Positions 35,634 through 46,782 of a stretch of DNA of 64,000 nt are shown one piece after another. Positions within the stretch are counted from its first letter, which is position 1, and every line of letters begins with the position of its first letter. The DNA comes from Mastigias papua (taxonomy: Eukaryota > Cnidaria > Scyphozoa > Rhizostomeae > Mastigiidae), in assembly GCA_964019165.1 (NCBI GenBank), contig OZ025287.1, positions 5,440,844-5,504,843 of the forward strand, read 5' to 3'. A program made the position numbers and the translations under genes. Below the pieces are notes generated by a model. It saw only the letters and a program-made list of their open reading frames with translations. It ran no database searches and was not told where the DNA came from.

Positions 35634-36116
35634 TCTATTATTCCCGCTGCGGGATTACTATTTCAACCTCATTAAAAAGGCGGGATTATTAGAGAGGCGG
35701 GTATATTGGAGAGGCGGGATTATTTTTTCAATGCCTTGAAGTCAAGCTGCAGATACGGTTTCAACTAAAAATTCTCCTCAACATACCTAACATGATTGGG
35801 ACAAATCAGATAAAAAAAACATACAATTTCGAGAAAGTTCATAATAATATACCAATAATAGTAATACCTTTTCTCGAAATACTTTTTAAACAATAAAAAC
35901 AATAACTTTTTCAACAGTAATAAAAACGATGAACGTTATTTTCAGTCACTTTGAACATGTCCCATAACATCAACGAACATCAACAATAAAATCGTTGCAA
36001 TCCCGCATGCGGGATTACTGGAGAGGCGGGATTATTCTTTCAAACTATGAAATAAAGGCGGGATTACTAGAGAGGCGGGAATAAAAGAGAAGCGGGGAAT
36101 AATAGAGTAAATACGG
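35634..36116. mobile_element. TA-flanked MITE, CCGTATTT ends (family M2), copy 1
   Basis: Inverted ends CCGTATTTACTCTATTATTC flanked by TA (35632-35633 and 36117-36118). The interior is full of GGCGGGATTA motifs near both ends. Copy 2 at 56,646 shares ends and interior. CCGTATTT ends with a 2-bp target fit ISL2EU-like elements, but that assignment is tentative. It separates a minus-strand LINE (left) from a plus-strand LINE (right). Confidence 0.75.
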
Positions 36117-36118
36117 TA

Positions 36119-37005
36119 AATGCTTTTTATATTACTGTTGAAGATTGGTCTCTGGGCGTGACAATTGAAGATGCTGTTTAATGTCGAGAAAACAGAAGAA
36201 GTTATTGTTCCTTCTAAGCAGTCCAAACCCCTTCAACCCCCTTAAATCTTGATAACGCAGTGATTGCTAGAGACACTGAACATAAACGTCTTGGTATGAT
36301 TCTGGAAGACAATTCAGACTTGAAGAGCCACATTTGAGATGCTATTCTTGAAGCAAGAAGGGGAACAGGGATGATTAAATTTCTATCAAAATATTTTTCC
36401 CCGTAATGTACTCTATAAACTTTATTCTGGCTTTAATCTTGATTATGGAGATATAACTTGCCGTCGACAAGATCCATGCATGTCCCTTGATGTCACGAAA
36501 AGACTCCAACAAATACAGCACTGTAGATCTTACTATCACTGGTGAGTGGATAGGCTCCAGTTGGCAAAAACTACGATGATCTGGATGGGAAAATTTACAT
36601 GATAAAAGGTGGTTTAGAAGGCTGTGCCATTTCTTCAACTTGGGGAAAAATCCTCATCCGGCTTATCTATTTGCTGAAATTCCTGGTGTTCGCGAAGTTT
36701 CGTATTCTCGTAGGCACGCAAATGAATATGGCCCATCCGTCCACAGAACTGTTCGGTTCTCAAACACATATTTTCACGCTGTGCTTGTTCAATAGAATGT
36801 GTTGGAAAAAGATATTCGTGAATCAAACACGATGGGAGAATTCAAGCACAAATCGTGCGCTATGATACGATTTGATAAGAAATCCGTATTTGAAATTCGC
36901 GACATACGTGGTGTAAAAAGCATAACTAAGCTCCGTGTTTGATTCAACCCCCTGAACAAACATAAGTCAAGCATTCCATGTAAATGTCAACCTGGAGGTC
37001 ATTTT
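36119..37005 (+). pseudogene. LINE RT C-terminal fragment
   Basis: Degenerate frames encode MLFNVEKTEEVIVPSKQ, NLDNAVIARDTEHKRLGMIL, then ARRGTGMIKFLSKY, a diverged YKL..LDYGDI stretch (about 36410-36450), a QDPCMSL...TKRLQQIQ block, and YLFAEIPGVREVSYSRRHAN (about 36660). These form the post-RT domain of a jockey-like LINE. Stops throughout. It fades at about 37005. Confidence 0.8.
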
Positions 37006-37474
37006 TTCAAAATAAGATTTAGGCAATTCCTTTAATGATGCTGTAAAGACCCATCATGGGGCTACTGAAAACAGTCGTATAAAGTTTATTATCATCGAGA
37101 AGAGCTGGTTGCAGTGGAAATTCATAATGGCAGTAAATCTTTGAAAACTCATGAAAATAAGAAAGTCCTTTAAAAAGTGTAAAATTTAGCGACAAATCTG
37201 ACTCAGACAATGGTTTGTCAAGGTAAAAACTATCTTTTACTTTGAAAAAGTCGGGAATGGAAAGAAAAATGTTCCAAAGCAAGAAAAACGCCTAGAATTA
37301 GGTGTGAAAGTAACCATAATTTTCCTTCCGTCGCGTCACGATTTTCAACAAAAAGTTTCTGACAAGGGCAACCAAGAAATATCCAGTAAAACCAATTCAG
37401 ATTATCTTTTAGAGTTGTGTTAGGACCTAGAATGTCAAGTCTTGCTACGACTGATTTAGAACAAAATACTTGCA

Positions 37475-37541
37475 AAGTTTCATTCCGTCACGTCACGCTA
37501 TGTGACGTGACGGAATGTGACGTGACGGAATGAAACTTCAC
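37475..37541. repeat. perfect hairpin of TGACGTGAC repeats
   Basis: AAGTTTCATTCCGTCACG faces CGTGACGGAATGAAACTT, with an additional internal CCGTCACGTCACG / CGTGACGTGACGG pair and a CTAT loop, giving two alternative stems. Confidence 0.85.
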
Positions 37542-37893
37542 GTCATGGTAATGCTGACAATGAAATTTAAAATAGAGTTTGAGTGTCATGCAAATATTTA
37601 TTATAGCCTGTTAAATTATTTGCAGTTTGGAAAGGGTATTTATAGCTTGAGAAAGTTAATTTTCTTCTTACACCGTTATACAATACAATAACAAAATTTT
37701 ACGAAGACAATGCACTTGGGAGTATGATAGGCATGACTACCCAAATGGCCTTTTAAGTTGTTTATTGTCGAAAAAATTATTAACAGATTGGGAAAGTCAG
37801 TTATAGCCATGGAAAGGTTTAGTAGCCTAGGACTAACCTGAATTGCATATTTTCGGCGATTGTGTGATGGTAACAAAAGGCTTGTTCAAAGGG

Positions 37894-38504
37894 TACTAAG
37901 GGGTCAGTCATTTTTAACTCTGGGTACAGGGGCGGGCTAGAATTTACAAAATGGTCAAAAGTTTTATACCCCTTCAATTTTTGCCGAAAAGTTTTCATAC
38001 CCTATTGAGAAACAAGTATTAAGTTTCACACACCACTTGCTATCTACACTGTAGGGATTTCAGGGAAAATTTCTTCAATGCTACTTCTAAAGTCACAATT
38101 GCAACTACCATCTACTTGAAAGATCATATACAGAAAATGTGTTCTGCAAAATTACTTGCTGGGAAATATTGCATGGAAAACCTTGGTACACAGTGTTATA
38201 AATATCATTCTTTGTGAGATTTCTTTGCATAAGGCATACATAAGTTTTCATGAAAAAGTTGATTTATGCTTGAAACTTCACTTGAACAAACAGCTGTGAT
38301 GAATGCTAATAAGAGCACTACAAAAACACAGTATGCCACAGAAAACTTAAATCAGAGAAAAATTGCTATTGGATAAACTCTGACAACTAGATATGTATAC
38401 AGTGATCAATAGACTTCTGCAAGTCATATTGATGCAAGTCATAGTCACATCAATAGACTCCCGCCCTACTACCCAGAGTTATAAATGACTGACCCCTAAT
38501 ACTA
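37894..38504. mobile_element. terminal-inverted-repeat element, ~600 bp
   Basis: The ends AGGGGTCAGTCATTTTTAAC and, inverted, AGGGGTCAGTCATTTATAAC continue with CTCTGGGTA and GGGCGGG for about 40 bp in all. Direct repeats TACTA flank it at 37894-37898 and 38500-38504; two extra bases (AA) lie before the right repeat, so the exact duplication is uncertain. No coding capacity; superfamily not assigned. Confidence 0.65.
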
Positions 38505-38520
38505 GGCCATTGTACAAGGA

Positions 38521-38695
38521 ATGAGCTGCATGGATGAGGTCAAAATTCAATATTTTGAAGAGCGGAGGTGCACGCCTGGTGATCAGTGCTGGGTCCTGAA
38601 GGAAAATGACTTTGATTCACGGGAGAAAGCTGACTTAAGAAAAGTTGTGGCTTTTATTGACAATCGAGTTCACTACACCTTTAATAGTGTGTAAA
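38521..38695 (+). other. short unrecognised coding-like remnant
   Basis: An open stretch of about 58 codons (MSCMDEVKIQYFEERRC, DQCWVLKENDFDSREKADLR, VVAFIDNRVHYTFNSV) ends in TAA. Composition looks coding, but I recognise no family. It starts right after the inverted-repeat element and may be the end of an ORF that the element interrupted. Confidence 0.3.
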
Positions 38696-39195
38696 AATAT
38701 GTGAACCCTTATGTTTTTATTGTAATTTGTGCTTTGGAACATGCTTGCCTTATTTAATATGTTGTTCTTCACCACAATTTCTCAGAATTGCACTAAGGTA
38801 TGATTCCTCCGGCAAAGTTAAAAATTAAATCACAGTAGCATAGTTTTGGTATGATTTTGCTAAGCAAATAAAAATCAAAATCAGAGAATTCCGTCACGTC
38901 ACGATTTGCTTCCGTCACGTCACGTTTAGTTTTTGCAACATATCAAAAATTTTACAAATGCAGGGTCAACACCTATTTCAATTTTGCAAAGGTCCAGCCT
39001 TCTTCTATTCAGCATGAAATGTTCATTTTTCTAAGGATCTTTACTTCAGAGGAAATTAGAATATTGTTTAACTTATTGGAAAAAGCTAATTTCTCTGATT
39101 TTGTCACGTCACGTCACATTTTTGTTGCTAAAATCAGAATTGTAAGCTAAATTTTTCAACCAACCTTATGGAAATAAACTAGTACCCAAAAAGCA

Positions 39196-39562
39196 TTTCT
39201 GGGCTTACATTGAATTGGCCCTGCCTGATATTTTAGGAGCAAATGTAAAACAAGTTGTCCGATTTCCGTCAAGTCACTATATGGAATGCCTGAAGTATAG
39301 GTGCAACTTTGACTCCAAAAGTCCAATCAGTGCGTGTAATTCAGGCTTTGAAGACAATGAGCATTTTCTCCTGCATTGCCTCAGGTATCATCAGATGCGT
39401 AACGATCTCCTTGACCAGCTCTCTGAAATCCCTGGGCTTGAGATTGGCAATCTGAGCTCCGAGGCCCTTTGTGAACTCCTCCTTTTTGGCAATCCCCATT
39501 TTAATAATATAGCTAATAAATTAATCCTGGAGGAAACAATATCACTTGTTTTGTTGACTTGA
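39196..39562 (+). pseudogene. LINE C-terminal fragment with zinc-knuckle-like block
   Basis: The frame 39215-39562 encodes IELALPDILG..., YRCNFDSKSP, then ACNSGFEDNEHFLLHCLRYH (a Cys/His block typical of the extreme C-terminus of jockey-like LINEs), and ELLLFGN...NKLILEETI. It ends at its stop. It may belong to the same element family as 36,119-37,005. Confidence 0.75.
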
Positions 39563-40086
39563 AGGGTGGATCAAGCTTAGTAAACTACTAGCAGCGCACT
39601 ACCTATTTTATTCTTTCCATTCATTGTTGTGTTTGATCAATAGTTTTAAAGGTCATCTCACATTAACTGTCTAGAATTATTGGAGATTCGCAATTTTCCA
39701 ATCCATACCTTCATGCCATATTTGTTGGACATATTAAACTGTCAAATAGTACATTTCTTGTTCCTGAATCACATGCATCTAATGTGAGATGAACTTTACT
39801 TACCCTGGTGTATATATGTTGAATAGTAAGCACCATATGCAGTTGGGACCCTATGACACAGTGTTTTCCCCACTGTATATGGTGCAAACAAAGTGCATTG
39901 TAGTTTTCTTCAAATTCTTAATCGCTATAGAAAAATGGGTCCCTATCTTTCCGTAGCTAATAATTTTCCCGCTCGCCATCCATCACTGATACCAGACTGT
40001 CTAGTAATCTGTCAAACTCTTTGGTCAGTTGTGCTAGGCTTGCAGTTTGATATAGAGTGCTCACATTCCAAGTTCCAATATATGTA
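39563..40086. other. no recognisable gene
   Basis: No coding similarity and no repeat apparent. Confidence 0.4.
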
Positions 40087-41205
40087 CAGGCCCGTAGACA
40101 GTTGACCCGGGGGGGGCACAGTTGTAGAGGTCAAGTTAGAATCCTTCGAAGGGGGCATGACATGTTATCCATAAGTATATGCCAAAATAGTGGTTTTTCA
40201 TAGGCTTTCTGATGAAAAAGGGGGGTCTGGGGAGTCTAATATCTAAATTGTCTACACCCCAGAAAAAGTTTTCAAAGTAACGCCCTCAAGAACGGCGGAA
40301 AAAGCCCTTTTGCAAAATAGAATGAAGCAGTTTCTATCATTGATCTTCATGCTAAGATGGGGAAACTGGCTCCTTTCCACTCCTTTTTATTATAAGAACC
40401 AGTAAAATTGAGGTTTAGACTGGCTGTTCTTAATTTTTGTCTAAATTTTTGAGGCTGAATTGTTCATAAAATTTGCTCTTAAATTTGTGGGGTGTAGAAA
40501 ATTTAGACATTAAACAATATGCAAGACAAAATTAGATGCCTATGAAACGGGTATTATTTTTACCAGGGAATGACATATCATGTTAATATATTATTGGACA
40601 GTGCATGCATCTTTGGGCAAAAATATATTTTAGGATAGTACTTCAGCCTCAATTTGTTCTAAATTTGTTCTTTATTTCTCAACAATTTTGAGGCTGTTGG
40701 TTTTATAAACTTGTCATTATAAAAAGGGAGTGAACCTAGTTTCATCGAAATTTGAAGATTTAAACGACAAAGGAAAGAGCTAAACTGTCTTTTCTCTTTG
40801 GTACTACTTGTATGTGCACCAATGATAGAGGCAAAACTATATCTTACCAACACATTGAAGAAAAGACATTTCTCATCCTCAGATATCTGGCATGGGCTAC
40901 ATGGAATGCGCTCAAAAGGAACAATGCCCTATTTCCTAAAAGGGTTGCCATCTACACAAGCAGAAACTCTTAGACACTCTTACAACACTCGTGTCGTCAC
41001 TGAAAAAAGGTTAACAGTTTGTCGTACAACAGAATCAAGATATCTGCATGCCATATATCTGTGTTATGGTGCCTCTACGTTCACGATTGAGTGGAACTGA
41101 ACTGAAAAATGATTAAAAAGTACTGTGTAGTATACTTCTATATACAACCTAGGTGAATTATTGGGGGGGCAATGCCCTCCCTGCCCCATAGTGTCTACGG
41201 GCCTG
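40087..41205. mobile_element. hAT-type non-autonomous element, 1,119 bp
   Basis: The ends are CAGGCCCGTAGACAG (40087) and, inverted, CAGGCCCGTAGACAC (41205), followed inside by G-rich and C-rich blocks. Flanks contain ATATATG on both sides (about 40078 and 41206), an imperfect 8-bp duplication. CAGGCCCGTAG ends are typical of hAT elements. No transposase; a 100-residue frame at 40798-41100 is not recognised. Confidence 0.75.
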
Positions 41206-41638
41206 ATATATGACTGAAATCAGCAAAAAATCTAAACCTTGGTGAAGCTCGAGTCCTGCATTATTCTTAAATTGTTCTTAAGTTTAAGAGAATTTGAGCC
41301 TTGATATTCCTATTGAATCTATTCTTATGAAAACGTGAGTATGTAAGCGTGTAAATTTTTCGTGTCAAATTGTCATCGGCTATTAATGTGACGTTAGAAC
41401 AAGTTTTAAGCAACCTACTCTATTGTCATGAAGTAATCCAATAGAGTCATTTATAGTTCTAACTTGTTGTAAGCAGTTATAAACAGTAGTGACAATTGCG
41501 AAATGTACATTAAAAAGATATGCCTAACGTACAATGCAGCAATAATGAAATTTACTTTAGTATCATTGACAGATGTAACGCAAGCTGTTATAAATGTATT
41601 TTGAATGTAGTGCGTCGATGTATGATCAACGGTCAGAA
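41206..41638. other. no recognisable gene
   Basis: AT-rich, with a locally repeated AACAAGTT / AACTTGTT pair near 41400 and 41460. Nothing else seen. Confidence 0.35.
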
Positions 41639-42054
41639 TAAGGGCCTGTTTGCATGAGATGACCTAGCTTTCTTAGCCGAGCAAGCTCAAATATTTGAGA
41701 TGGCTTTAGAACAATGATTATATGGTTGTATTCCATCTCTCATGCCCGGGTCAGCCTCATGTGCCAAGATACTGAAACAAGATTGTCTATTGTCAATTTT
41801 TAAGTGTCTGAGCAGGGCAAGCAATCTAGCCTGAGTAGCCAGGCTGACCCATTTCATCGTCTTTATATTATGAATTTGCATCCTACTTGACGAAGATCTC
41901 ACCTGGAAATTGACAGACCTCGGTATGGCAGGCTTGCTCACTGTCCACAACAACCATTTGCAGTTAACAATAGAACCCACTGTTCTGCTTCATCCCTTTA
42001 AAGTGAGATAGCTCTTCTAACCGAACTGGCTGGTACAATGTTAATAGGCCCTAA
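41639..42054. mobile_element. PIF/Harbinger-like MITE, 410 bp
   Basis: The element 41642-42051 begins GGGCCTGTTTGCAT and ends, inverted, GGGCCTATTAACAT, flanked by TAA on both sides (41639-41641 and 42052-42054). A 3-bp TWA duplication and GGGCC ends are characteristic of PIF/Harbinger. No coding capacity. Confidence 0.7.
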
Positions 42055-43091
42055 GCTGTAATTCAAACAAATAATAAAATCTATCAAACACTTTGCAAAG
42101 TTATTATTTGGATATTCAATATATGCTCAATTATATATCATTATGTTAATATGACGTTGATATATTGAATGACATTGAGATAATGGACATTTGTAAGATT
42201 AGGTTAGATGATTAGGTCTAACATACTGATACAGAAACTGATACTGGCTGAAACTGGTAGCTTAAAACAGTATAATAAAGCTTTGTTTCAGGGCACGCTC
42301 TGAAAGAAATTGATTGGGAAAATCATCTTACACCCATAGTCGATGAGCCCTGAGTGATGAATGAAGTGGTAATATAATGTGGGGTTAGATATTGTGGAAA
42401 ATACTTTAATTAGAGGGTTGTTCATAAATGGAAGTTGGTGGTGAAAGATTTGAAAATTTGCAATTGGTGTCTCTCCCCTGCAATTGGGAACCAAAGAGTA
42501 CTTATAACGTATTCATCACAACTGTTCATAAAGCAATCTAATTGTTTCATTATATAGCTGCAATTAGTTAGTTGCAATTAGTTGTTTTTACTTTAATTAG
42601 GTTGATAAATGTTTAAAAGTCAACTGCATTATTCTTACATGGTACCTTAGATAGGTGCCAGCAATGCACTTTGTGCAATAGCAACAACTGCTTAAGTCCA
42701 TTTGCAAAGAGTTCTGCTAAGAAAAACTATACAATCTAAATGCATGCATAGTTAATTGTAATTAATTTAAAAATTGTTTAAAATCGATTTCACTTTACTT
42801 TTGTAAATATTATATAAATGCGGTTTGCGCAATTTCTACAACTGATTATGTAGGTTTACCAAGAATCCTATTTATAAATACTATCATACGATCAAAGGTA
42901 GACCGAAATACATTATGTAATGTGTGTCTTAATATTGCACTAACATTTGATCCCATGTTTACGAAATTCCTTCATATTGCTCACATAGCCCTTGTAATAG
43001 GTCTGCACAGTTTTGATATCCGATTGCATGATTGCTACACTTTATGTGATAGATATGTTGTAGGGTCATTTTGTACAATTGCCATAACTGG
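42055..43091. other. no recognisable gene
   Basis: AT-rich sequence with no coding similarity. It contains GCAATTAGTTA-type duplications near 42560. It ends at the target duplication of the BEL element. Confidence 0.4.
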
Positions 43092-43096
43092 ATATG

Positions 43097-43692
43097 TGTA
43101 CGAAATTGTGACCCCCAATGTTTTAGTTGCTTTAAATTATTTCCTTTGGCGTTTTTCTTTGTTTTTATTTGTTTTTGCTGCTGAGAGCCAACTGCGTGTA
43201 CCAGTTGGCAATTAATCGCTTGATTCGACAAGAAGTAACCGATGGATGGGCGTATGTTTGACAATATGGAGAATCGTCGCTGAACTCTCAGAATAACCTC
43301 GCTAATTTTGACATGGAACTCTTTTATATTTGAATGATTCGCTCTACAAATTAAAGCTCTTTATCGACGTCACAGACATTCAGGTGAACTCTTTCTATAT
43401 TTGTTGTACATGGCTTTGGATATGCGTACGTTGCTGAGAATATGGACCTATTGATTATTATCTTCGAACACTTGATAGTGCTATCGTTGTTTGTTGTTTT
43501 GTTATATTACACTTTTCAATTTGTTATTTAGATATACTTTATTGTTAATGAAATATTATACAGTCCTCAAAACTACGAATTAGAATCGTGGATCTATAAG
43601 AACCCCTACCGGGTGAATTCGAGAGAGCAAAATTCCTAACCTGGCGTGTAGGCCTTGCCTACGGACCCAGAACTTAGGCAGGAAATTGTACA
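43097..43692 (+). repeat. 5' LTR of BEL-1
   Basis: Starts TGTACGAAATTGTG and ends GGAAATTGTACA, with TGTAC/GTACA inverted termini. The same 596 bp recurs at 52,091. It contains the BEL-1 promoter by definition; no TATA box was pinned down. Confidence 0.95.
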
Positions 43693-43702
43693 TGATCCAC
43701 TT

Positions 43703-43720
43703 TGGAGCCCGATTTAATGT
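43703..43720 (+). other. candidate primer-binding site of BEL-1
   Basis: TGGAGCCCGATTTAATGT begins 10 bp after the 5' LTR. TGG is required opposite a tRNA CCA end. The gap is longer than usual and the tRNA is not identified. Confidence 0.45.
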
Positions 43721-43839
43721 TGGATTTATTATTCTTTTGAATACTTTGTGGTATTATTTTCTTGATTTATAACAAAATGTTTATATAGGGAAGCAATAGC
43801 ACCGAACCCCCTACTGACCTGTCAGTCCCTGTAGTATCT

Positions 43840-44130
43840 ATGGCATCCAAGAAGAAAAAAGTACGGGGTGGCTATCACTCGCATGCCAAAAAGATATTTA
43901 CAGAATGTGATACAGTTGTTAAAAAAGCAAACCCCCCTAAGGCTCAAGTCGAAAGATTATGCGCGATCTTACGGGATACGTTAACAGTTTTAAAGGCGAT
44001 TGATGAAGAGATTTTCTTCTTGATAAACCCGGATGAAATCGAAAACGAGGCAGGAGAGTCAGAAGATTGGCGAGTAGAAATTCAGTCACGCTTAACTCAG
44101 TTAGAAGCAAAAATTTCAGTAGCACCTGTA
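43840..44130 (+). pseudogene. BEL-1 gag, N-terminal part
   Basis: The ATG at 43840 starts MASKKKKVRGGYHSHAKK, a basic N-terminus, followed by an acidic helical region (DEEIFFLINPDEIENEAGES) and LEAKISVAPV. The reading frame then enters the nested element at 44131 and stops at 44223. Joining 44130 to 47243 keeps the frame, so this is the first part of the gag that continues at 47,243. Confidence 0.85.
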
Positions 44131-44539
44131 CACAGTGGGCCCAGGGGTGGTAATTTGGACAAAAATGACTATCGAAGGATTAAAATGAAATTTATATTTC
44201 TGAAAACTAGAAAGATTTTCTGAGTCAATGCAACATGAATCAGATGAATATCATTTCTACAAGAAAAGTTGTGTCAATTTAAATTTCAGAATATGTATAG
44301 AATCTAACGATAAGTAAAGCTTTCAAACAGTTCAATAAAGATTTCAGTATATAGTGAAATACCTGTAAGAATAACAGCGTTTCACAAATTTCCATTCACA
44401 TAACCCATTTCTGACAACAAACGTTTATTGCTGTTATAAAAAACCACATTATTTGACAGTTCAGCCCGTAATTGGCTCATTTTGGGTGTCTTTCAAAAGA
44501 GTTGGGTGCTCAGGATATTCAGTATTGTGGTATCCAATT

Positions 44540-45650
44540 CACGAAAAATTTGTATTTATCCTCAAATTGCACCATGAAGATGGATTCTGGACATATAAAC
44601 AATATATTTTCTGAACCATTGATCAATGTACTGTAGGAATCAATAATTCATATATTATAACTAAATCCGGTTTTAGAGCAATGCAATAAAATTGCAGGAA
44701 CATAGAACCAATTTCGACGATCGAGCAAATTTTTCGCAACTGTGTTGCTTCCCTCAATACAGAGTATGTCTTACTATAACAAAACAACAACTCTCCTAAG
44801 TCAGAAGAATTTGGTCACTTTGACCACAGATCATGCAACAGCCTAGTTTTAGATACATTAGACCCTTAGTGTGACACTGTCCTAGGTTTGGTCCGATTTA
44901 GGAGAGCCGAGGGGTCAAAAATAACACTATGTTTTGCACGAGATCCAAGAAAAATTTGTTTTCATCCTCAAATTGCATCATAAAGATGGATTCTGGACAT
45001 ATATAAATGATATATATTCTGATTCCTAGATAAATATTCTATAAGAATCAATAATGCTTATAGCATAATCAAATCCGGTTTTAGACCAATGTAAAAAAAT
45101 TGCAGGACCATAGAACTAATTTCGGCGATCAAGCAGATTTTTCGTAACTGTGAGGCTTCTCTCAATGCAGAGTATGTCTTATTCCAACAAAATAACAACT
45201 GTCTTAAGTTAGGGGAATTAGGTCATATTGACCACAGATCATGCAACAGCCTAGTTTTTAGATAAATTAGACCCTTACTGTCCCATATTTTGTCCGATTT
45301 CTTTAGAGCCGAGGGGCCAAAAATAACAATATTTTTGCACAAAATCCCATACAATTTGTTATTATCCTCAAATTGCACCCAAGAGATGGATTCTGGACAG
45401 ATGTTTAGTATATAGATACTGCTTCCCTCATGTATATGCTGTAAGAATCAATAGTTCATAGAGTATAATCAAATCTGAATTTAGAGCAATGCAACAGCAA
45501 TTCTAGGGACATAGAACCAATTTGGCGATCAGACGAGTTTCCCGCAACTGTCAGCCTACTCTTAATACAGAACATACTGACCATAGACAATGTAGATATA
45601 TACCTATTTTTTGAATAAATTAGACAAAGTAATATTGGTCATGTGTCATG
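44540..45650. repeat. three-copy ~400-bp tandem repeat inside the nested element
   Basis: The landmark CCTCAAATTGCA recurs at 44560, 44966 and 45366 (spacing about 406 and 400). Each is followed by GATGGATTCTGGACA, AATCAATA, a CAAATC-type block, ATAGAAC(C/T)AATTT, GCGATC/GACGATC and CAACTGT. Copies are perhaps 75-85% alike by eye; the third is the most diverged. Confidence 0.85.
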
Positions 45651-45985
45651 CAAGAAACAAAAAAGCAGAAATCTACATTTCTGCATAAAATTGAAGTCAC
45701 ATAAAAAACTCCTCAATACCATAGACTGCAAACTAATGTGCATCGTGAGTCCGTACGGTCTGATCTATAGGTTTACAAACAGTGCACAGTTTTCTCTCGA
45801 TATGCTTTGATGTAATGTGGATCACAAATGGATCAGATCTTTCTGGTGAACGGCGGTGCACATCTTCAATTTGATAGGTATTATTGCATTTTCTGTTGAG
45901 GCATTCTAATTAGTTGCGTATATCTTTATTAGTTGGCACTAGACCTTCTTCAGAATATCAACCTATACTTTCCCCGCCATTCATT

Positions 45986-46782
45986 TCAATTAATTTGTGA
46001 TGTATCAGCTATAGAACTAGGAGTGCTATTATGCAAAATAAGAGAAGAAAATTCTGATTGAACAGCTGGAGAAAAGATTGGATAATTTTCTGTAACTAAA
46101 ACAAATTCTGGCTCAATTACAGATGAACCTTTGAAAAGTCTGTTGGTACTACAGAACTTCACTACAGCACGAAAAAGCGGCACTATGTTCTTCTATGCAT
46201 ACTGAAAAGCTCTTCTTCGTCAGACACTCGTCAGATGAATCTTTCTCAAATGCATCAACTGCCAGTAAGATTTCATATTCGTTCACGTTATTCCTCTTGT
46301 ACTTGCGTATTGCAGAATTAAGTTCACTTCACAAATCTGGTTCTAAATTACAGGTAGGAGGTAGTTTACAGTTCACTGCGGCATAATATTCCCTGTTTGA
46401 TAACTTCCTCCCTCTCTTTTCAATCGAAGAGACTAATTCAAATAGTTGTTTCTCTGTAAACTCAATAGCTTCCATTTTCAATATTAAAAATTTATCTCAG
46501 TCATAATTACCATTTGCACTAGTTCGTAGCAAAGTCATGTTTATTTTCACGCATTGTCATATAGAATTATTGCTTTAAATTTTTGAGATTCTGTTGTTAA
46601 GGAAAGTAGAGTCTTCTCACTACAACTCAATTTGTTGGCCTAAGCTTAGCGAAGCAATGGCTTTCTCTTTGATGTCGTTCTTCATTACAAATCGATCGAT
46701 GCAATCGAAAATGGCGCTAGATTTTTCTTCGAAGTCCCTGCATTTCACAACCTTTTCCGTTGCTTGCTTTGACGGTGGCATG
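45986..46782 (-). pseudogene. unrecognised antisense coding remnant in the nested element
   Basis: Minus-strand pieces: from 46782 MPPSKQATEKVVKCRDFEEK...SLGQQIEL then a stop (about 53 residues); from 46475 MEAIEFTEKQLFELVSSIEK...NLEPDL, stop, and continuing in frame ELNSAIRKYKRNNVNEYEIL to about 46160; and 46183-45986 (65 residues, MPLFRAVVKF...). Codon-like composition and shared direction suggest a decayed gene or captured exons. No known domain, and nothing like a RAG1 or Transib catalytic core was identified. Confidence 0.4.

Larger units (their letters stand above)
37006..39195. repeat. segment with TGACGTGAC motifs between two LINE fragments
   Basis: A stretch without identified protein in which CCGTCACGTCACG / CGTGACGTGACGG recurs near 37327 (variant), 37484, 37503, 37518, 38888, 38911 and 39103. 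The clusters lie toward both ends of the segment. No termini could be fixed. It contains the inverted-repeat element at 37899-38499. Confidence 0.5.

Noticed and set aside
40798..41100. 100-residue frame in the hAT element as transposase
   Set aside because: It lacks any hAT catalytic or dimerisation motif that I can recognise.
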